Assembly: GCF_014323565.1 (NCBI RefSeq)
Contig: NZ_CP058669.1
Span: 1,515,501-1,579,500 of the forward strand
Source: Hyphobacterium sp. CCMP332
GTDB lineage: Bacteria; Pseudomonadota; Alphaproteobacteria; Caulobacterales; Maricaulaceae
Reading direction: 5' to 3'
Length of the DNA stretch: 64,000 nt
Shown: piece after piece, positions 28,172 through 37,757 of the stretch
Layout of the letters: every line of letters begins with the position of its first letter
Position numbering within the stretch: position 1 is the first letter of the stretch
Notes under the pieces: generated by a model
The model's database searches: none
What the model saw: only the letters and a program-made list of their open reading frames with translations
What the model was told of the DNA's origin: nothing
Program-made: the position numbers and the translations under genes

Positions 28172-29026
28172 ATGTTTCCGACGATGCCCGAAGCCGACAC
28201 CCGATCCCGCGCCCTCAAAGCCCTTACCGGCTGGTGGGAAGATATGGGCATCGAGGCCGAACTGGCACCGCCGGCCAGACCCGCACGTCTGGCCCCGGAT
28301 CCGGCCCCCGCCAGAACCCCGCGTGATCCGCTGCAAGCGCCGCAAAAGCCCGCCATCGCGACACCGCAGGCGGCACAGGCCGCCGGCTTCGGAACGCCCT
28401 ATGGCGATCCGGAAGAGGCCCGCAGGGCCGTCGCCAAAGCCGCAACGCTGGACGAATTGAAAGCGGCCATCGAAGCCTTTGACGGCTGCGCCCTGAAACG
28501 CACGGCGCGCAATACGGTTTTCGCGCGGGGCAATCCGGACGCCGCCATCATGCTGGTTGGCGAAGCGCCGGGCCGGGATGAGGACGATCAGGGCAAGCCC
28601 TTTGTCGGCAAGGCCGGGCAATTGCTCGACCGGATGATTCGCGCCTCCGGCCTTGATCCGGAAACCGACGTCTATTTCGCCAACGTCCTTAATTGGCGGC
28701 CCGCGGGCATGAATGCCCCCACAGCCGACGAAATCGCCGTTTGCCTGCCCCTGATCGAACGCCATATCGCGATGGCGCAGCCGAAAGTGCTGGTCTTCGC
28801 CGGCGGGGTTTCGGCGCAGGCCCTGCTCCGCGCCACGACCGGCATCATGAAATTGCGCGGCCGCTGGTCGGAATACCGTTTCAAGGATGCCGATGGCGAA
28901 GCCGGCGAGCACATTCCCGCCATGCCGATCTTCCACCCGGCCTTCCTCCTGCGCCGCCCGCAGGAAAAAGCCCGTGCCTGGCGCGACTGGCTGGAAGTGG
29001 TGAAAAAGGTGGAGGGGGGTAGCTAG
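28172..29026 (+). CDS. family-4-like uracil-DNA glycosylase
   Basis: The gene encodes 284 residues: a Pro/Ala-rich N-terminal region to about residue 75, then a UDG domain. Motif A is GEAPGRDEDDQGKPFVGKAG from residue 130, and motif B is HPAFLLRRP near the C-terminus, so uracil removal from DNA is expected. Family 4 normally binds a [4Fe-4S] cluster through four cysteines. Here the first position of the CxxC is F103 (FDGC, C106 kept), and the KCRPP cysteine is W175 (NWRPAG). C191 is kept. Cluster binding is therefore doubtful. Confidence 0.87.
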   Translation: MFPTMPEADTRSRALKALTGWWEDMGIEAELAPPARPARLAPDPAPARTPRDPLQAPQKPAIATPQAAQAAGFGTPYGDPEEARRAVAKAATLDELKAAIEAFDGCALKRTARNTVFARGNPDAAIMLVGEAPGRDEDDQGKPFVGKAGQLLDRMIRASGLDPETDVYFANVLNWRPAGMNAPTADEIAVCLPLIERHIAMAQPKVLVFAGGVSAQALLRATTGIMKLRGRWSEYRFKDADGEAGEHIPAMPIFHPAFLLRRPQEKARAWRDWLEVVKKVEGGS

Positions 29027-29085
29027 CTCCCGTCAGCCTCCGGTTTGCCTGCTCTTGCCATCCTCCGGATTATTTATCTTCGTCG

Positions 29086-29156
29086 TCCTCCGGTTTAACC
29101 GGAGGATCTCGATTAAGTGCGCTCGACGTTCAGGTCCTCCGGTCAAGCCGGAGGAC
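29086..29156. repeat. pair of TCCTCCGG-loop-CCGGAGGA palindromes
   Basis: TCCTCCGG-TTTAA-CCGGAGGA lies at 29086-29106 and GTCCTCCGG-TCAAG-CCGGAGGAC at 29134-29156. Both are perfect hairpins of one repeat type in the 221-base gap before the radical SAM gene. Partial CCTCCGG units also occur at 29040-29070. They could act as a bidirectional terminator or be REP-like repeats. Confidence 0.7.
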
Positions 29157-29247
29157 GACGGGAGTGTGGATTTTGACGATGACGGTGGTGCGGAAATCAC
29201 CAGAAAGCGTTCTTGATTTGTTCGAATGATAGGAACATAATCCTGTC

Positions 29248-30375
29248 ATGTCGAAAGCGCCCCGCACACCTCCCTGTCTGAACACCGACCTCACCGGCGA
29301 CGCCCTGCCTGCCCCCTTGCAGCCACGCGGCCGGGGTGCGCGTTCCAATCGCACCAATCGCTTCGAGGACAAGGCCTATGAGCCCTTTGATGATGGCTGG
29401 CGCGACACCGACCCGGAGCCGGGGCAGCTGCGCACCGTCACCCTGATCGATTCCGCACGCACCATCGTCACCCGGAACAATTCGCCGGATATTTCCTTCA
29501 ACCAGTCGATCAACCCCTATCGCGGCTGCGAGCATGGCTGCGTCTATTGCTATGCCCGGCCCAGCCACGCCTATTGGGGCTATTCGCCCGGCCTCGATTT
29601 CGAGAGCGTCATCTTCAAGAAGCCCGAGGCGGCACGCCTGCTGGAACGCACCTTCCTGGACCGCAATTACCGGCCCGACCCGATTGTCATCGGGGCCAAT
29701 ACCGATTGCTATCAGCCGATCGAACGGCGCGAGGAAATCACCCGCGATATTCTGAAGGTCTGCGCCGCCTTCAGCCATCCGGTCAGCGTCATCACCAAAT
29801 CCGCCCTCATCCTGCGTGATCTGGACATCATTGCGCCAATGGCCAAACGCGGTCTGTTCCGCGCCGCCATTTCCATCACGACGCTGGATCGCAAGCTGGC
29901 GAGAGACATGGAGCCCCGCGCCGCAACGCCCTCAAGGCGGCTGGAAACCGTGCGCTCGCTCAGCGAAGCGGGCATACCCGTCACTGTCATGGCCGCGCCG
30001 ATGATCCCGGCCCTGAATGATCGTGAGCTGGAAGCCATATTGAAAGCGTCTGCCGAAGCCGGTGCCATCTCGGCCGGCTATGTGCTGTTGCGTCTGCCGA
30101 TGGAGATCAAGGGCCTGTTCAAGGAATGGCTGGCGACCACGCGGCCGGATTCAGCCTCCCACGTCATGTCGCTGGTGCGCCAGACACGCGGCGGAGAAGA
30201 ATATGACTCGGCCTATGGCAAACGCCAGCGCGGCGATGGTCCCTATGCCCGCCTGCTCGCCAACCGTTTCCGCCGCGCGATTGAACGCTATGGCCTGAAG
30301 ACGCGCGGGCCGGGCCTGCGCTGTGATTTGTTCGAACGCCCCCTCGCCCGCGGCAATCAGGGCAGTCTGTTCTGA
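29248..30375 (+). CDS. PA0069-family radical SAM protein (SplB-like)
   Basis: The 375-residue protein has an unusual radical SAM motif, C94-x3-C98-x2-C101 (GCEHGCVYCYARPSH), preceded by NQSINPYRGC. This is the signature of the PA0069/Rv2578c group related to spore photoproduct lyase. The family probably works on nucleic acid, but its reaction is not established. The [4Fe-4S]-SAM core is intact. Its last codons (RGNQGSLF, stop) recur 1 kb downstream as a stray copy at 31378-31404. Confidence 0.88.
   Translation: MSKAPRTPPCLNTDLTGDALPAPLQPRGRGARSNRTNRFEDKAYEPFDDGWRDTDPEPGQLRTVTLIDSARTIVTRNNSPDISFNQSINPYRGCEHGCVYCYARPSHAYWGYSPGLDFESVIFKKPEAARLLERTFLDRNYRPDPIVIGANTDCYQPIERREEITRDILKVCAAFSHPVSVITKSALILRDLDIIAPMAKRGLFRAAISITTLDRKLARDMEPRAATPSRRLETVRSLSEAGIPVTVMAAPMIPALNDRELEAILKASAEAGAISAGYVLLRLPMEIKGLFKEWLATTRPDSASHVMSLVRQTRGGEEYDSAYGKRQRGDGPYARLLANRFRRAIERYGLKTRGPGLRCDLFERPLARGNQGSLF
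30349..30375 (+). repeat. direct repeat, copy 1 (3' end of the radical SAM gene)
   Basis: These 27 bases encode RGNQGSLF and a stop. A second copy at 31378-31404 differs at three positions, all silent. The two copies flank the lipoprotein gene 30437-31315. Confidence 0.75.
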
Positions 30376-30436
30376 TCAATTTTGTGTTGCAATTGGCGCG
30401 ATGCCGGGCAGTCTGCCGCAGAAGAGGGAGACAAAT

Positions 30437-31315
30437 ATGCGCCGTATCGCCGTAATCATTCTGTGCGTGTTTCTGGCGTCCTGCTCGGAAACCGCCTGGG
30501 GCCCCATCGTCAAGATGATGATGGATGAGGAAATGGAGGCGCGCGTCGACGCCATCACCGACGAAGTTGTCGCGCGGGACATGGACGCCGTGCAATCGCG
30601 CCTCTCTCCCTCCATTTCCGCTGATGCAGCGCGGACCGGTTTAACTGACCTTTTCAATCATCTGCCGGAGGGAGAGCCCGAAAGCACGATGGCCATTTCC
30701 TATAATTGGCGCAGCAACACATCCTTGAACGACGGCCAGTCGGGCAGCACCCGATCCGCGACGATTGTGGTCCGTCTCGAATACGAGACCGCTATTGCCT
30801 ATCTGACGATCGGACTGTTTGCCGCACCGGGCGACGATTATTCCATCAACACGCTGCGGGCCAATACGGTGGAATCCGGGGCGGCGGATAGTTCTGCCTA
30901 TGCACCCGAGCGCCACACTATCTGGCACGCCGTTTTCGGCATTCTGGCGTTTGCCATGCCCCTATTCATCATCGGATCGCTGATCGCCATGTACCGCATG
31001 AAGCGGATCAAGCGCCGGATTATCTGGACCTTGCTCATGCTGGTTGGATATCCCGTCTTCGCGTTGAACTGGACGACGGGTGATGTCTGGCTGGCATCGC
31101 CCGGGGTCACGACGACGGCTAATTCCTGGCATCTCAGCCTGATCGACATCAAGTTTTTCGGGGCCGCTTTCGAGCAAATTCCGGGAACGGGCATGCTCGT
31201 CTGGGTCGCGGTGCCACTGGGCGCGCTGATATTCTGGATAAAGTATTCGACGGCGGGCATTACGCGCAAACCGCCAAAGGAAACACCGGCACCTCCCGCG
31301 AACACCGACGAATAA
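30437..31315 (+). CDS. membrane lipoprotein of unknown function
   Basis: The gene encodes 292 residues from the ATG at 30437, after GAGGGAG. The N-terminus MRRIAVIILCVFLASCSE carries a lipobox (Cys16). A soluble domain follows (about residues 20-150) that includes DEEMEARVDAITDEVVARD. Then come three hydrophobic stretches, around 160-180 (AVFGILAFAMPLFIIGSLIA), 190-205 and 255-275. A lipid anchor plus several membrane helices is uncommon. No family was recognised. It lies between two copies of the 3' end of the radical SAM gene, which suggests insertion or local duplication. Confidence 0.7.
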   Translation: MRRIAVIILCVFLASCSETAWGPIVKMMMDEEMEARVDAITDEVVARDMDAVQSRLSPSISADAARTGLTDLFNHLPEGEPESTMAISYNWRSNTSLNDGQSGSTRSATIVVRLEYETAIAYLTIGLFAAPGDDYSINTLRANTVESGAADSSAYAPERHTIWHAVFGILAFAMPLFIIGSLIAMYRMKRIKRRIIWTLLMLVGYPVFALNWTTGDVWLASPGVTTTANSWHLSLIDIKFFGAAFEQIPGTGMLVWVAVPLGALIFWIKYSTAGITRKPPKETPAPPANTDE

Positions 31316-31377
31316 CCCGCGCGATTTAAGACGCATATCAAGGGGTGGAATGTGTCCGCCTACGAGGCTCGCACTCG

Positions 31378-31404
31378 CGCGGCAATCAGGGCAGTTTGTT
31401 TTAA
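31378..31404 (+). repeat. direct repeat, copy 2 (relic of a radical SAM gene end)
   Basis: Read in frame, this gives RGNQGSLF and a stop, as at the end of the radical SAM gene. The three differences (TTG for CTG, TTT for TTC, TAA for TGA) are all silent, so the copy comes from a once functional gene end and not from chance. Upstream similarity stops at once. Confidence 0.75.
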
Positions 31405-31525
31405 ACCCCTCACCCTCGAAAGCCGCCCACTAATGTGGACGTCTTCCTCTACCCTCTCCCCTTCAAAAGGGAGAGGGAAAGAGCACGAAATTGCGGAAGC
31501 AATGAGCGGTCTGGGTGAGGGGTTT
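31403..31525. repeat. composite inverted-repeat element 2
   Basis: AAACCCCTCACCC at 31403-31415 and GGGTGAGGGGTTT at 31513-31525 are perfect 13-base inverted ends of a 123-base element. An inner hairpin is CCCTCTCCC (31452-31460) with GGGAGAGGG (31469-31477). There is no coding capacity. It is similar in plan to element 1 at 20387-20495. Confidence 0.72.
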
Positions 31526-31701
31526 GAGTGCCGCGCCCAACCAATTCCGCAAAATTGGGGTTTGTTCTTGATATTATATTTAAAAATGACCAATATTCTA
31601 TAGATAAGAAACGCTAATCAATCCACGGGCTGACGGAAAGATAAAGTATAAAGCTACGCACTTTCAAACACTAATACCATTACTTCTTGGAGTTTTCCAA
31701 T

Positions 31702-32823
31702 ATGAAGCGCTGGATTGCTGCAGTTGCTGCAGGGAGTGCAGTATCATTGGCCACGCTAGTTCGCTTTGGCGATGAATTTGCTGATGTATTTAGGTTGGCA
31801 GACGATGCCGCTAGAAGTACGGACGATTTCGGCAGATTGGCCCGCCATATGCCGGAAGAACAGGTAGCTGCTCTGAGCCACGCAGGTCGACTTAATATCA
31901 GAACATCGCAGGATTTTATTCAGTTTGTTTCCGCTCATTTGCCAACAGAAACCGCGCTTCTAAGAGCCACCTCACCATCGCGATCTACTGCCAGCTTTGT
32001 AGACATTCAAGACCAAACGATCCGCCTGATTCAAAGGTTCGACAATTACGGAACCGACAATGCAGTTCAGATCGTATATGGGATTCACGATAACCTGAAT
32101 TTTCCGTCATTAATTGAAATTTACCTTCGAATGGAGAATGGACTCAGCAACTGTCAAACGGCCAGATGCTTATTCATTGATTATATTAAGAACCAGGAAC
32201 CAGCTCTATACTTATTTCTTCTATCAACAATACCTCCAAATTCAACCGAAGGCATTAGCTCGGTTAGCATTGTTAACAATTATATTATACCAAGATATTT
32301 ATTATACTATTTTTCGAATTCGAATAGGCATACTGCAGAACATATCGTTTGGCTCCGCGACACTGAATATCAACGGATTTTATCTCTCCCAAATCCGCTG
32401 GACGAATGCCCGCCCTCGATCAGTATGTGGAGCGGGGTCATGACTAGGCATGGCTGGGGTGAAGCAAAGTGGAATTTAATAGATCTTGATTTCTTGATCG
32501 AATTGCATACATCAACTCGAGACATTAATCCTTACAATGGGCGATATAATAATACAGAATCCGATGAAATGCTGGAAATTTACAATGAAGAGATAAATTA
32601 TATTTCTGAACGAGTCGATTTCAATTACATTGGATTGCCAGATGATGAATGGTCTAGCGCCATCCAATGGAGCTCATACAGGTTTAGCAATATTAACCGT
32701 CATTATTGTGATATTGCATTTCATACACTTGTTTATAGGTCACAGCTTTCTCAACAAATATACTCCGATTACATTGTTTGGATTAATAATCGAATCGCGA
32801 ACAATTTTGCCAATTCTCGGTAG
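31702..32823 (+). CDS. AT-rich orphan gene, unknown protein with N-terminal hydrophobic segment
   Basis: The gene encodes 373 residues from the ATG at 31702, which has GGAG nine bases upstream; an in-frame TTG at 31687 is part of that ribosome site. The N-terminus MKRWIAAVAAGSAVSLATLV may be a signal or anchor. The next 60 residues are acidic and helical-looking (RLADDAARSTDDFGRLARHM). The remainder is rich in Ile, Tyr, Asn and Asp. No motif or family was recognised. Base and codon use (AAT, ATA, TTA, AGA) are strikingly unlike all neighbours, which points to recent transfer. Confidence 0.68.
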   Translation: MKRWIAAVAAGSAVSLATLVRFGDEFADVFRLADDAARSTDDFGRLARHMPEEQVAALSHAGRLNIRTSQDFIQFVSAHLPTETALLRATSPSRSTASFVDIQDQTIRLIQRFDNYGTDNAVQIVYGIHDNLNFPSLIEIYLRMENGLSNCQTARCLFIDYIKNQEPALYLFLLSTIPPNSTEGISSVSIVNNYIIPRYLLYYFSNSNRHTAEHIVWLRDTEYQRILSLPNPLDECPPSISMWSGVMTRHGWGEAKWNLIDLDFLIELHTSTRDINPYNGRYNNTESDEMLEIYNEEINYISERVDFNYIGLPDDEWSSAIQWSSYRFSNINRHYCDIAFHTLVYRSQLSQQIYSDYIVWINNRIANNFANSR

Positions 32824-32861
32824 TCGAAAATGGACGTGTTTGATAAAGAGATTTTCCAAAG

Positions 32862-33440
32862 TTGTACGATTACAACTTGAACGGCCCGATTTGCGGAATA
32901 GATGAGGCCGGACGGGGTCCGCTGGCGGGGCCGGTCGTCGCGGCGGCCGTGATATTGCGGGAGCCTGTCGACGGGCTGAACGATTCCAAGAAGCTCAGCG
33001 AGAAACGCCGGATCGCTCTGGCGCGCGAAATTCGCGAAACCGCCCTCTTCGGCGTCGGCATTGCCGAGCCGGAAGAGATTGACCGCATCAATATCCTGCA
33101 GGCAACCATGGTCGCCATGCGCCGGGCGGCCGTCAATCTGGGCGAAGTGCCAGCCGAATTCCTGATCGACGGCAACCGCACACCCGATCAAATGCCGGCT
33201 GCGGCCAGATTTATCATCGGCGGCGATGCACTCGAACCGAGTATTTCCGCCGCCTCCATCATTGCCAAAACCGTCCGCGATGAGCTGATGATCCGCGCCG
33301 CGCAGCGTTGGCCGGCTTACGGGTTTGAAGGCCACAAGGGTTATGGGGCCCGCACCCATCTCGACGCCATTGCCGCGCATGGCCCCTGCCCGATCCACCG
33401 GATGAGCTTCTCTCCCATGCGACAACCTGCATTCGTTTAA
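32862..33440 (+). CDS. rnhB: ribonuclease HII
   Basis: RNase HII cuts RNA in RNA-DNA hybrids and single embedded ribonucleotides. The 192-residue protein shows GIDEAGRGPLAGPV with D14/E15, then DSKKLSEKRR, LIDGNRTP with a catalytic Asp, and SASIIAKTVRDELM. The only start before the GIDEAGRG block that is not cut off by an in-frame stop is TTG at 32862, or a TTG five codons later. The upstream sequence is AT-rich like the orphan gene, so the original start region may have been replaced. The stop overlaps a CtrA-like site of ccrM. Confidence 0.92.
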   Translation: MYDYNLNGPICGIDEAGRGPLAGPVVAAAVILREPVDGLNDSKKLSEKRRIALAREIRETALFGVGIAEPEEIDRINILQATMVAMRRAAVNLGEVPAEFLIDGNRTPDQMPAAARFIIGGDALEPSISAASIIAKTVRDELMIRAAQRWPAYGFEGHKGYGARTHLDAIAAHGPCPIHRMSFSPMRQPAFV

Positions 33441-33467
33441 CCGCCCGTTAGGCCCGAGGCGCGATTC
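33437..33467 (+). promoter_or_regulatory. CtrA-like site and GANTC site upstream of ccrM
   Basis: TTAA-N7-TTAG at 33437-33451 differs in one base from the CtrA consensus TTAA-N7-TTAA. GATTC at 33463-33467 is a CcrM methylation site. In Caulobacter, ccrM is activated by CtrA and affected by GANTC methylation in its leader (established). The same logic is inferred here. Confidence 0.55.
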
Positions 33468-33486
33468 TGGGCCTCAACAAGGTTAA

Positions 33487-35651
<2,165 letters not shown>

Positions 35652-35698
35652 GGCGAATAAACTTGTCTTGTGCGCGTCCTCGGGCAACGATGATTGTC

Positions 35699-36217
35699 AT
35701 GTCATCCTCACAACGCCCTACCTCTCTGGAGACTCTGGCCGCGCGCTATCTCAACAAGCGCAGGGGCAAACCAGCCTTTCGCGGCGCGCCGCCTGCCGGA
35801 CGGGCTGCGGCGAAAATCCTGAAACCGCTCGCGATGAAATTCGGCCCCGGCACGGACCGGCTGGCCGAGCACTGGAGCGAAATTGTTGGCGACCGGCTGG
35901 CCGGATGGACCGCGCCGGATGCCATTCGCGGCGGCACGCTCTACATTATCGCCAAGGGTCCGGCCGGTGCCCTGATCGAAGCGGATGCACCGAGAATTCT
36001 CGAACGATTGAAGACACTTTCGGGCCATTCGGCTCCGACACGCCTGCGCGTCAAACAGGGCAATCCCCGCCCTGTGGGGGAGGGTTCGCACAAGGTTGTG
36101 AACCGCGAAGTGAAAAAAGACATGAGTGAAGGGGTAGAGATTGACCCGGATGCGCGGCTATCCTCTGCTCTGAAACGGTTTGAGCGGGCGAATGAGCGCC
36201 GCGAACGCGGAGAATGA
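35699..36217 (+). CDS. dciA: DciA/DUF721 family protein
   Basis: The protein has 172 residues. The DUF721 domain spans about residues 25-115 (KILKPLAMKFGPGTDRLAEH, WSEIVGDRLAGWTAPDAIRGGTL read as adjacent blocks). Proteins of this type load or assist the replicative helicase DnaB in bacteria lacking DnaC. The C-terminal part (about 120-140, NPRPVGEGSHKVVNREVKK) is encoded by DNA that folds into a hairpin and may be repeat-derived. ATG codons at 35690 and 35699 are both possible. It is divergent from mutY. Confidence 0.8.
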   Translation: MSSSQRPTSLETLAARYLNKRRGKPAFRGAPPAGRAAAKILKPLAMKFGPGTDRLAEHWSEIVGDRLAGWTAPDAIRGGTLYIIAKGPAGALIEADAPRILERLKTLSGHSAPTRLRVKQGNPRPVGEGSHKVVNREVKKDMSEGVEIDPDARLSSALKRFERANERRERGE

Positions 36218-36221
36218 ACAA

Positions 36222-36980
36222 ATGACATTTACACGCCGGGCTCTGGCCCTGACCTCGATTGCTACGGCTGCCCTTCTCGTGGCGTGCGGCGGAGGCGGAT
36301 CCTCCTCGTCCGGAGGCGGAACCCAGTTTGAACGGGCCGGCGACCGGGCTATCGGATCGACCAACGCGCCTGTCACGCTGATTGAGTATGCCTCGACCTC
36401 CTGTCCGCATTGCGCCGACTTCCACGATGAAGTCTATCCGACCATCGAGTCGCGCTATGTCGAAACCGGACAGGTCCGCTTTGTATTCCGCGAAATGCTG
36501 ACGGGTCAGCCGCAGCTCGCACAGGCCGGCTTCATGCTGGCACGATGTGCGCCTGAAGACCGCTATTTCGACGTCATTGGCCTGCTGATGGATCAGCAAC
36601 AAGCCATCTTCCAGGCCGCCGGCAGCCCGACGGGGGCGCGCGGTGAATTCTGGAATATCGCACAGACGGTCGGGATGACGCGCGACCAGTTCAACGCCTG
36701 CATCACCGATGCGGAGCTGCGTCAGGCCGTTGGCGATGCGCACAATCAGGCCATCGAAGACGGCATTGATGGCACGCCGCGCTTTATCATCAACGGTCAT
36801 GTTCTGGATGCGGACCGCACCGGCGGGCAGCTGGTCTATTACTGGAATGACGCGCCCCTCATGATCGGCGGCGAAACCGTGCCGGCCACCGTGGATCAGG
36901 AAACCTTCGTGCGTATTCTCGATCACTTCGTCGCTGAATCCGGCGGCACCGTCGCCCCTGCCGACACTCCGGAGGAATAA
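36222..36980 (+). CDS. DsbA-like thioredoxin-fold lipoprotein
   Basis: The gene encodes 252 residues from the ATG at 36222, after GGAG. The signal ends in LVACGG (lipobox Cys22), followed by a Gly/Ser linker. The DsbA-like domain holds the active site C61-P-H-C64 (STSCPHCADFHDEVYP) and the cis-Pro region DGTPRFIINGH. It should catalyse thiol-disulfide exchange in the periplasm while tethered to a membrane. The stop overlaps the ATG of a second DsbA-like gene by one base. The pair lies just before smc, as in related genomes. Confidence 0.88.
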   Translation: MTFTRRALALTSIATAALLVACGGGGSSSSGGGTQFERAGDRAIGSTNAPVTLIEYASTSCPHCADFHDEVYPTIESRYVETGQVRFVFREMLTGQPQLAQAGFMLARCAPEDRYFDVIGLLMDQQQAIFQAAGSPTGARGEFWNIAQTVGMTRDQFNACITDAELRQAVGDAHNQAIEDGIDGTPRFIINGHVLDADRTGGQLVYYWNDAPLMIGGETVPATVDQETFVRILDHFVAESGGTVAPADTPEE

Positions 36981-37702
36981 TGACTTTCAGGCTTCTGACC
37001 CTCGCTTTCTGCACGCTTCTGCTGACAGGAAACGCCTCGGCGCAAACCCCTCATCCGGGCGAAGAACGTCCGGATGACCGGGCCATCGGTGAAGTCGATG
37101 CGCCGATCCGCATGGTGGAATACGCCTCAGTCGCCTGTCCGCATTGCCGGTCCTGGTATGAAACCGTCTGGCCCATGGTGCAGGACGAGTTCATCTCGAC
37201 CGGCGAAATGCGCTTCATCTATCGGGAAATGCTGACCGGCCAGCCACAATTGGCCGCGATCGGTTTCATGATCGCGGACTGCGCGCCGGACGACCAGTAT
37301 TTCAACGCCCTGCACCTGCTGTTCGAGACACAGACCGAGATTTTCGGGCTGGTTCAGGAACAGCAAAGCTCCGCCCCGGTCTATTACCGTGTGGCGAATG
37401 CGCTGGGTCTGTCTGAAGAGGAAGCAGATGCCTGCATTGAGGATGAAGCCATGCAACAACGTGTGCTGGCGCGGCATCAGCAATCGGTTGAAGACGGCGC
37501 GGGCGGCACTCCGGCCTTTTTTATCAACAATTATTTGTTGACCACAGACCCCACACCGGACGGGTTAGCGTATGTTTATCATGTGGATGGCGAGCCATTG
37601 ATGCTGGATGGCGATCTGGTCCCTTCTACACATGATGCAGACACATTCCGCCGAATCATTCTGTATTTGGCCTATGAGCACGGTGAAGACACCGGCGAAT
37701 AG
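36980..37702 (+). CDS. DsbA-like thioredoxin-fold protein, secreted
   Basis: This 240-residue protein has a cleavable signal peptide (cleavage after GNASA, residue 21) and a DsbA-like fold with C53-P-H-C56 and cis-Pro region GGTPAFFINNY. It is a paralogue of the preceding lipoprotein: both contain RFxxREMLTGQPQLA. One is anchored and one soluble, which suggests different substrates or partners. Translation is coupled through a one-base overlap (TAATG). Confidence 0.88.
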   Translation: MTFRLLTLAFCTLLLTGNASAQTPHPGEERPDDRAIGEVDAPIRMVEYASVACPHCRSWYETVWPMVQDEFISTGEMRFIYREMLTGQPQLAAIGFMIADCAPDDQYFNALHLLFETQTEIFGLVQEQQSSAPVYYRVANALGLSEEEADACIEDEAMQQRVLARHQQSVEDGAGGTPAFFINNYLLTTDPTPDGLAYVYHVDGEPLMLDGDLVPSTHDADTFRRIILYLAYEHGEDTGE

Positions 37703-37757
37703 GATGGGTCAGACGGCAGCCACACGGCATAGGACCGTCATGTAGGGACGGGACTGC

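Larger units (their letters stand above)
31316..31701. other. 386-base intergenic region with gene-end relic and inverted-repeat element
   Basis: I see no supportable gene. From left to right it holds a short unassigned part, the second copy of the radical SAM gene end (31378-31404), a composite inverted-repeat element (31403-31525) and an AT-rich stretch leading to the orphan gene. Two short open frames that cross the repeat are rejected. Confidence 0.7.

Noticed and set aside
29217-29240. LexA box before the radical SAM gene (GTTC...GAAC)
   Set aside because: The alphaproteobacterial LexA box is a direct repeat GTTC-N7-GTTC; here the halves are inverted with the wrong spacing.
31352-31603. 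Short open frames on both strands in the 31.3-31.6 kb gap
   Set aside because: They cross the gene-end relic and the inverted-repeat element, in a frame different from the relic; no coding support.
30349-32823. A complete integrative element or defence island
   Set aside because: The duplicated 27-base gene end is suggestive, but there is no integrase and only two genes of unknown function, so only an islet is claimed.
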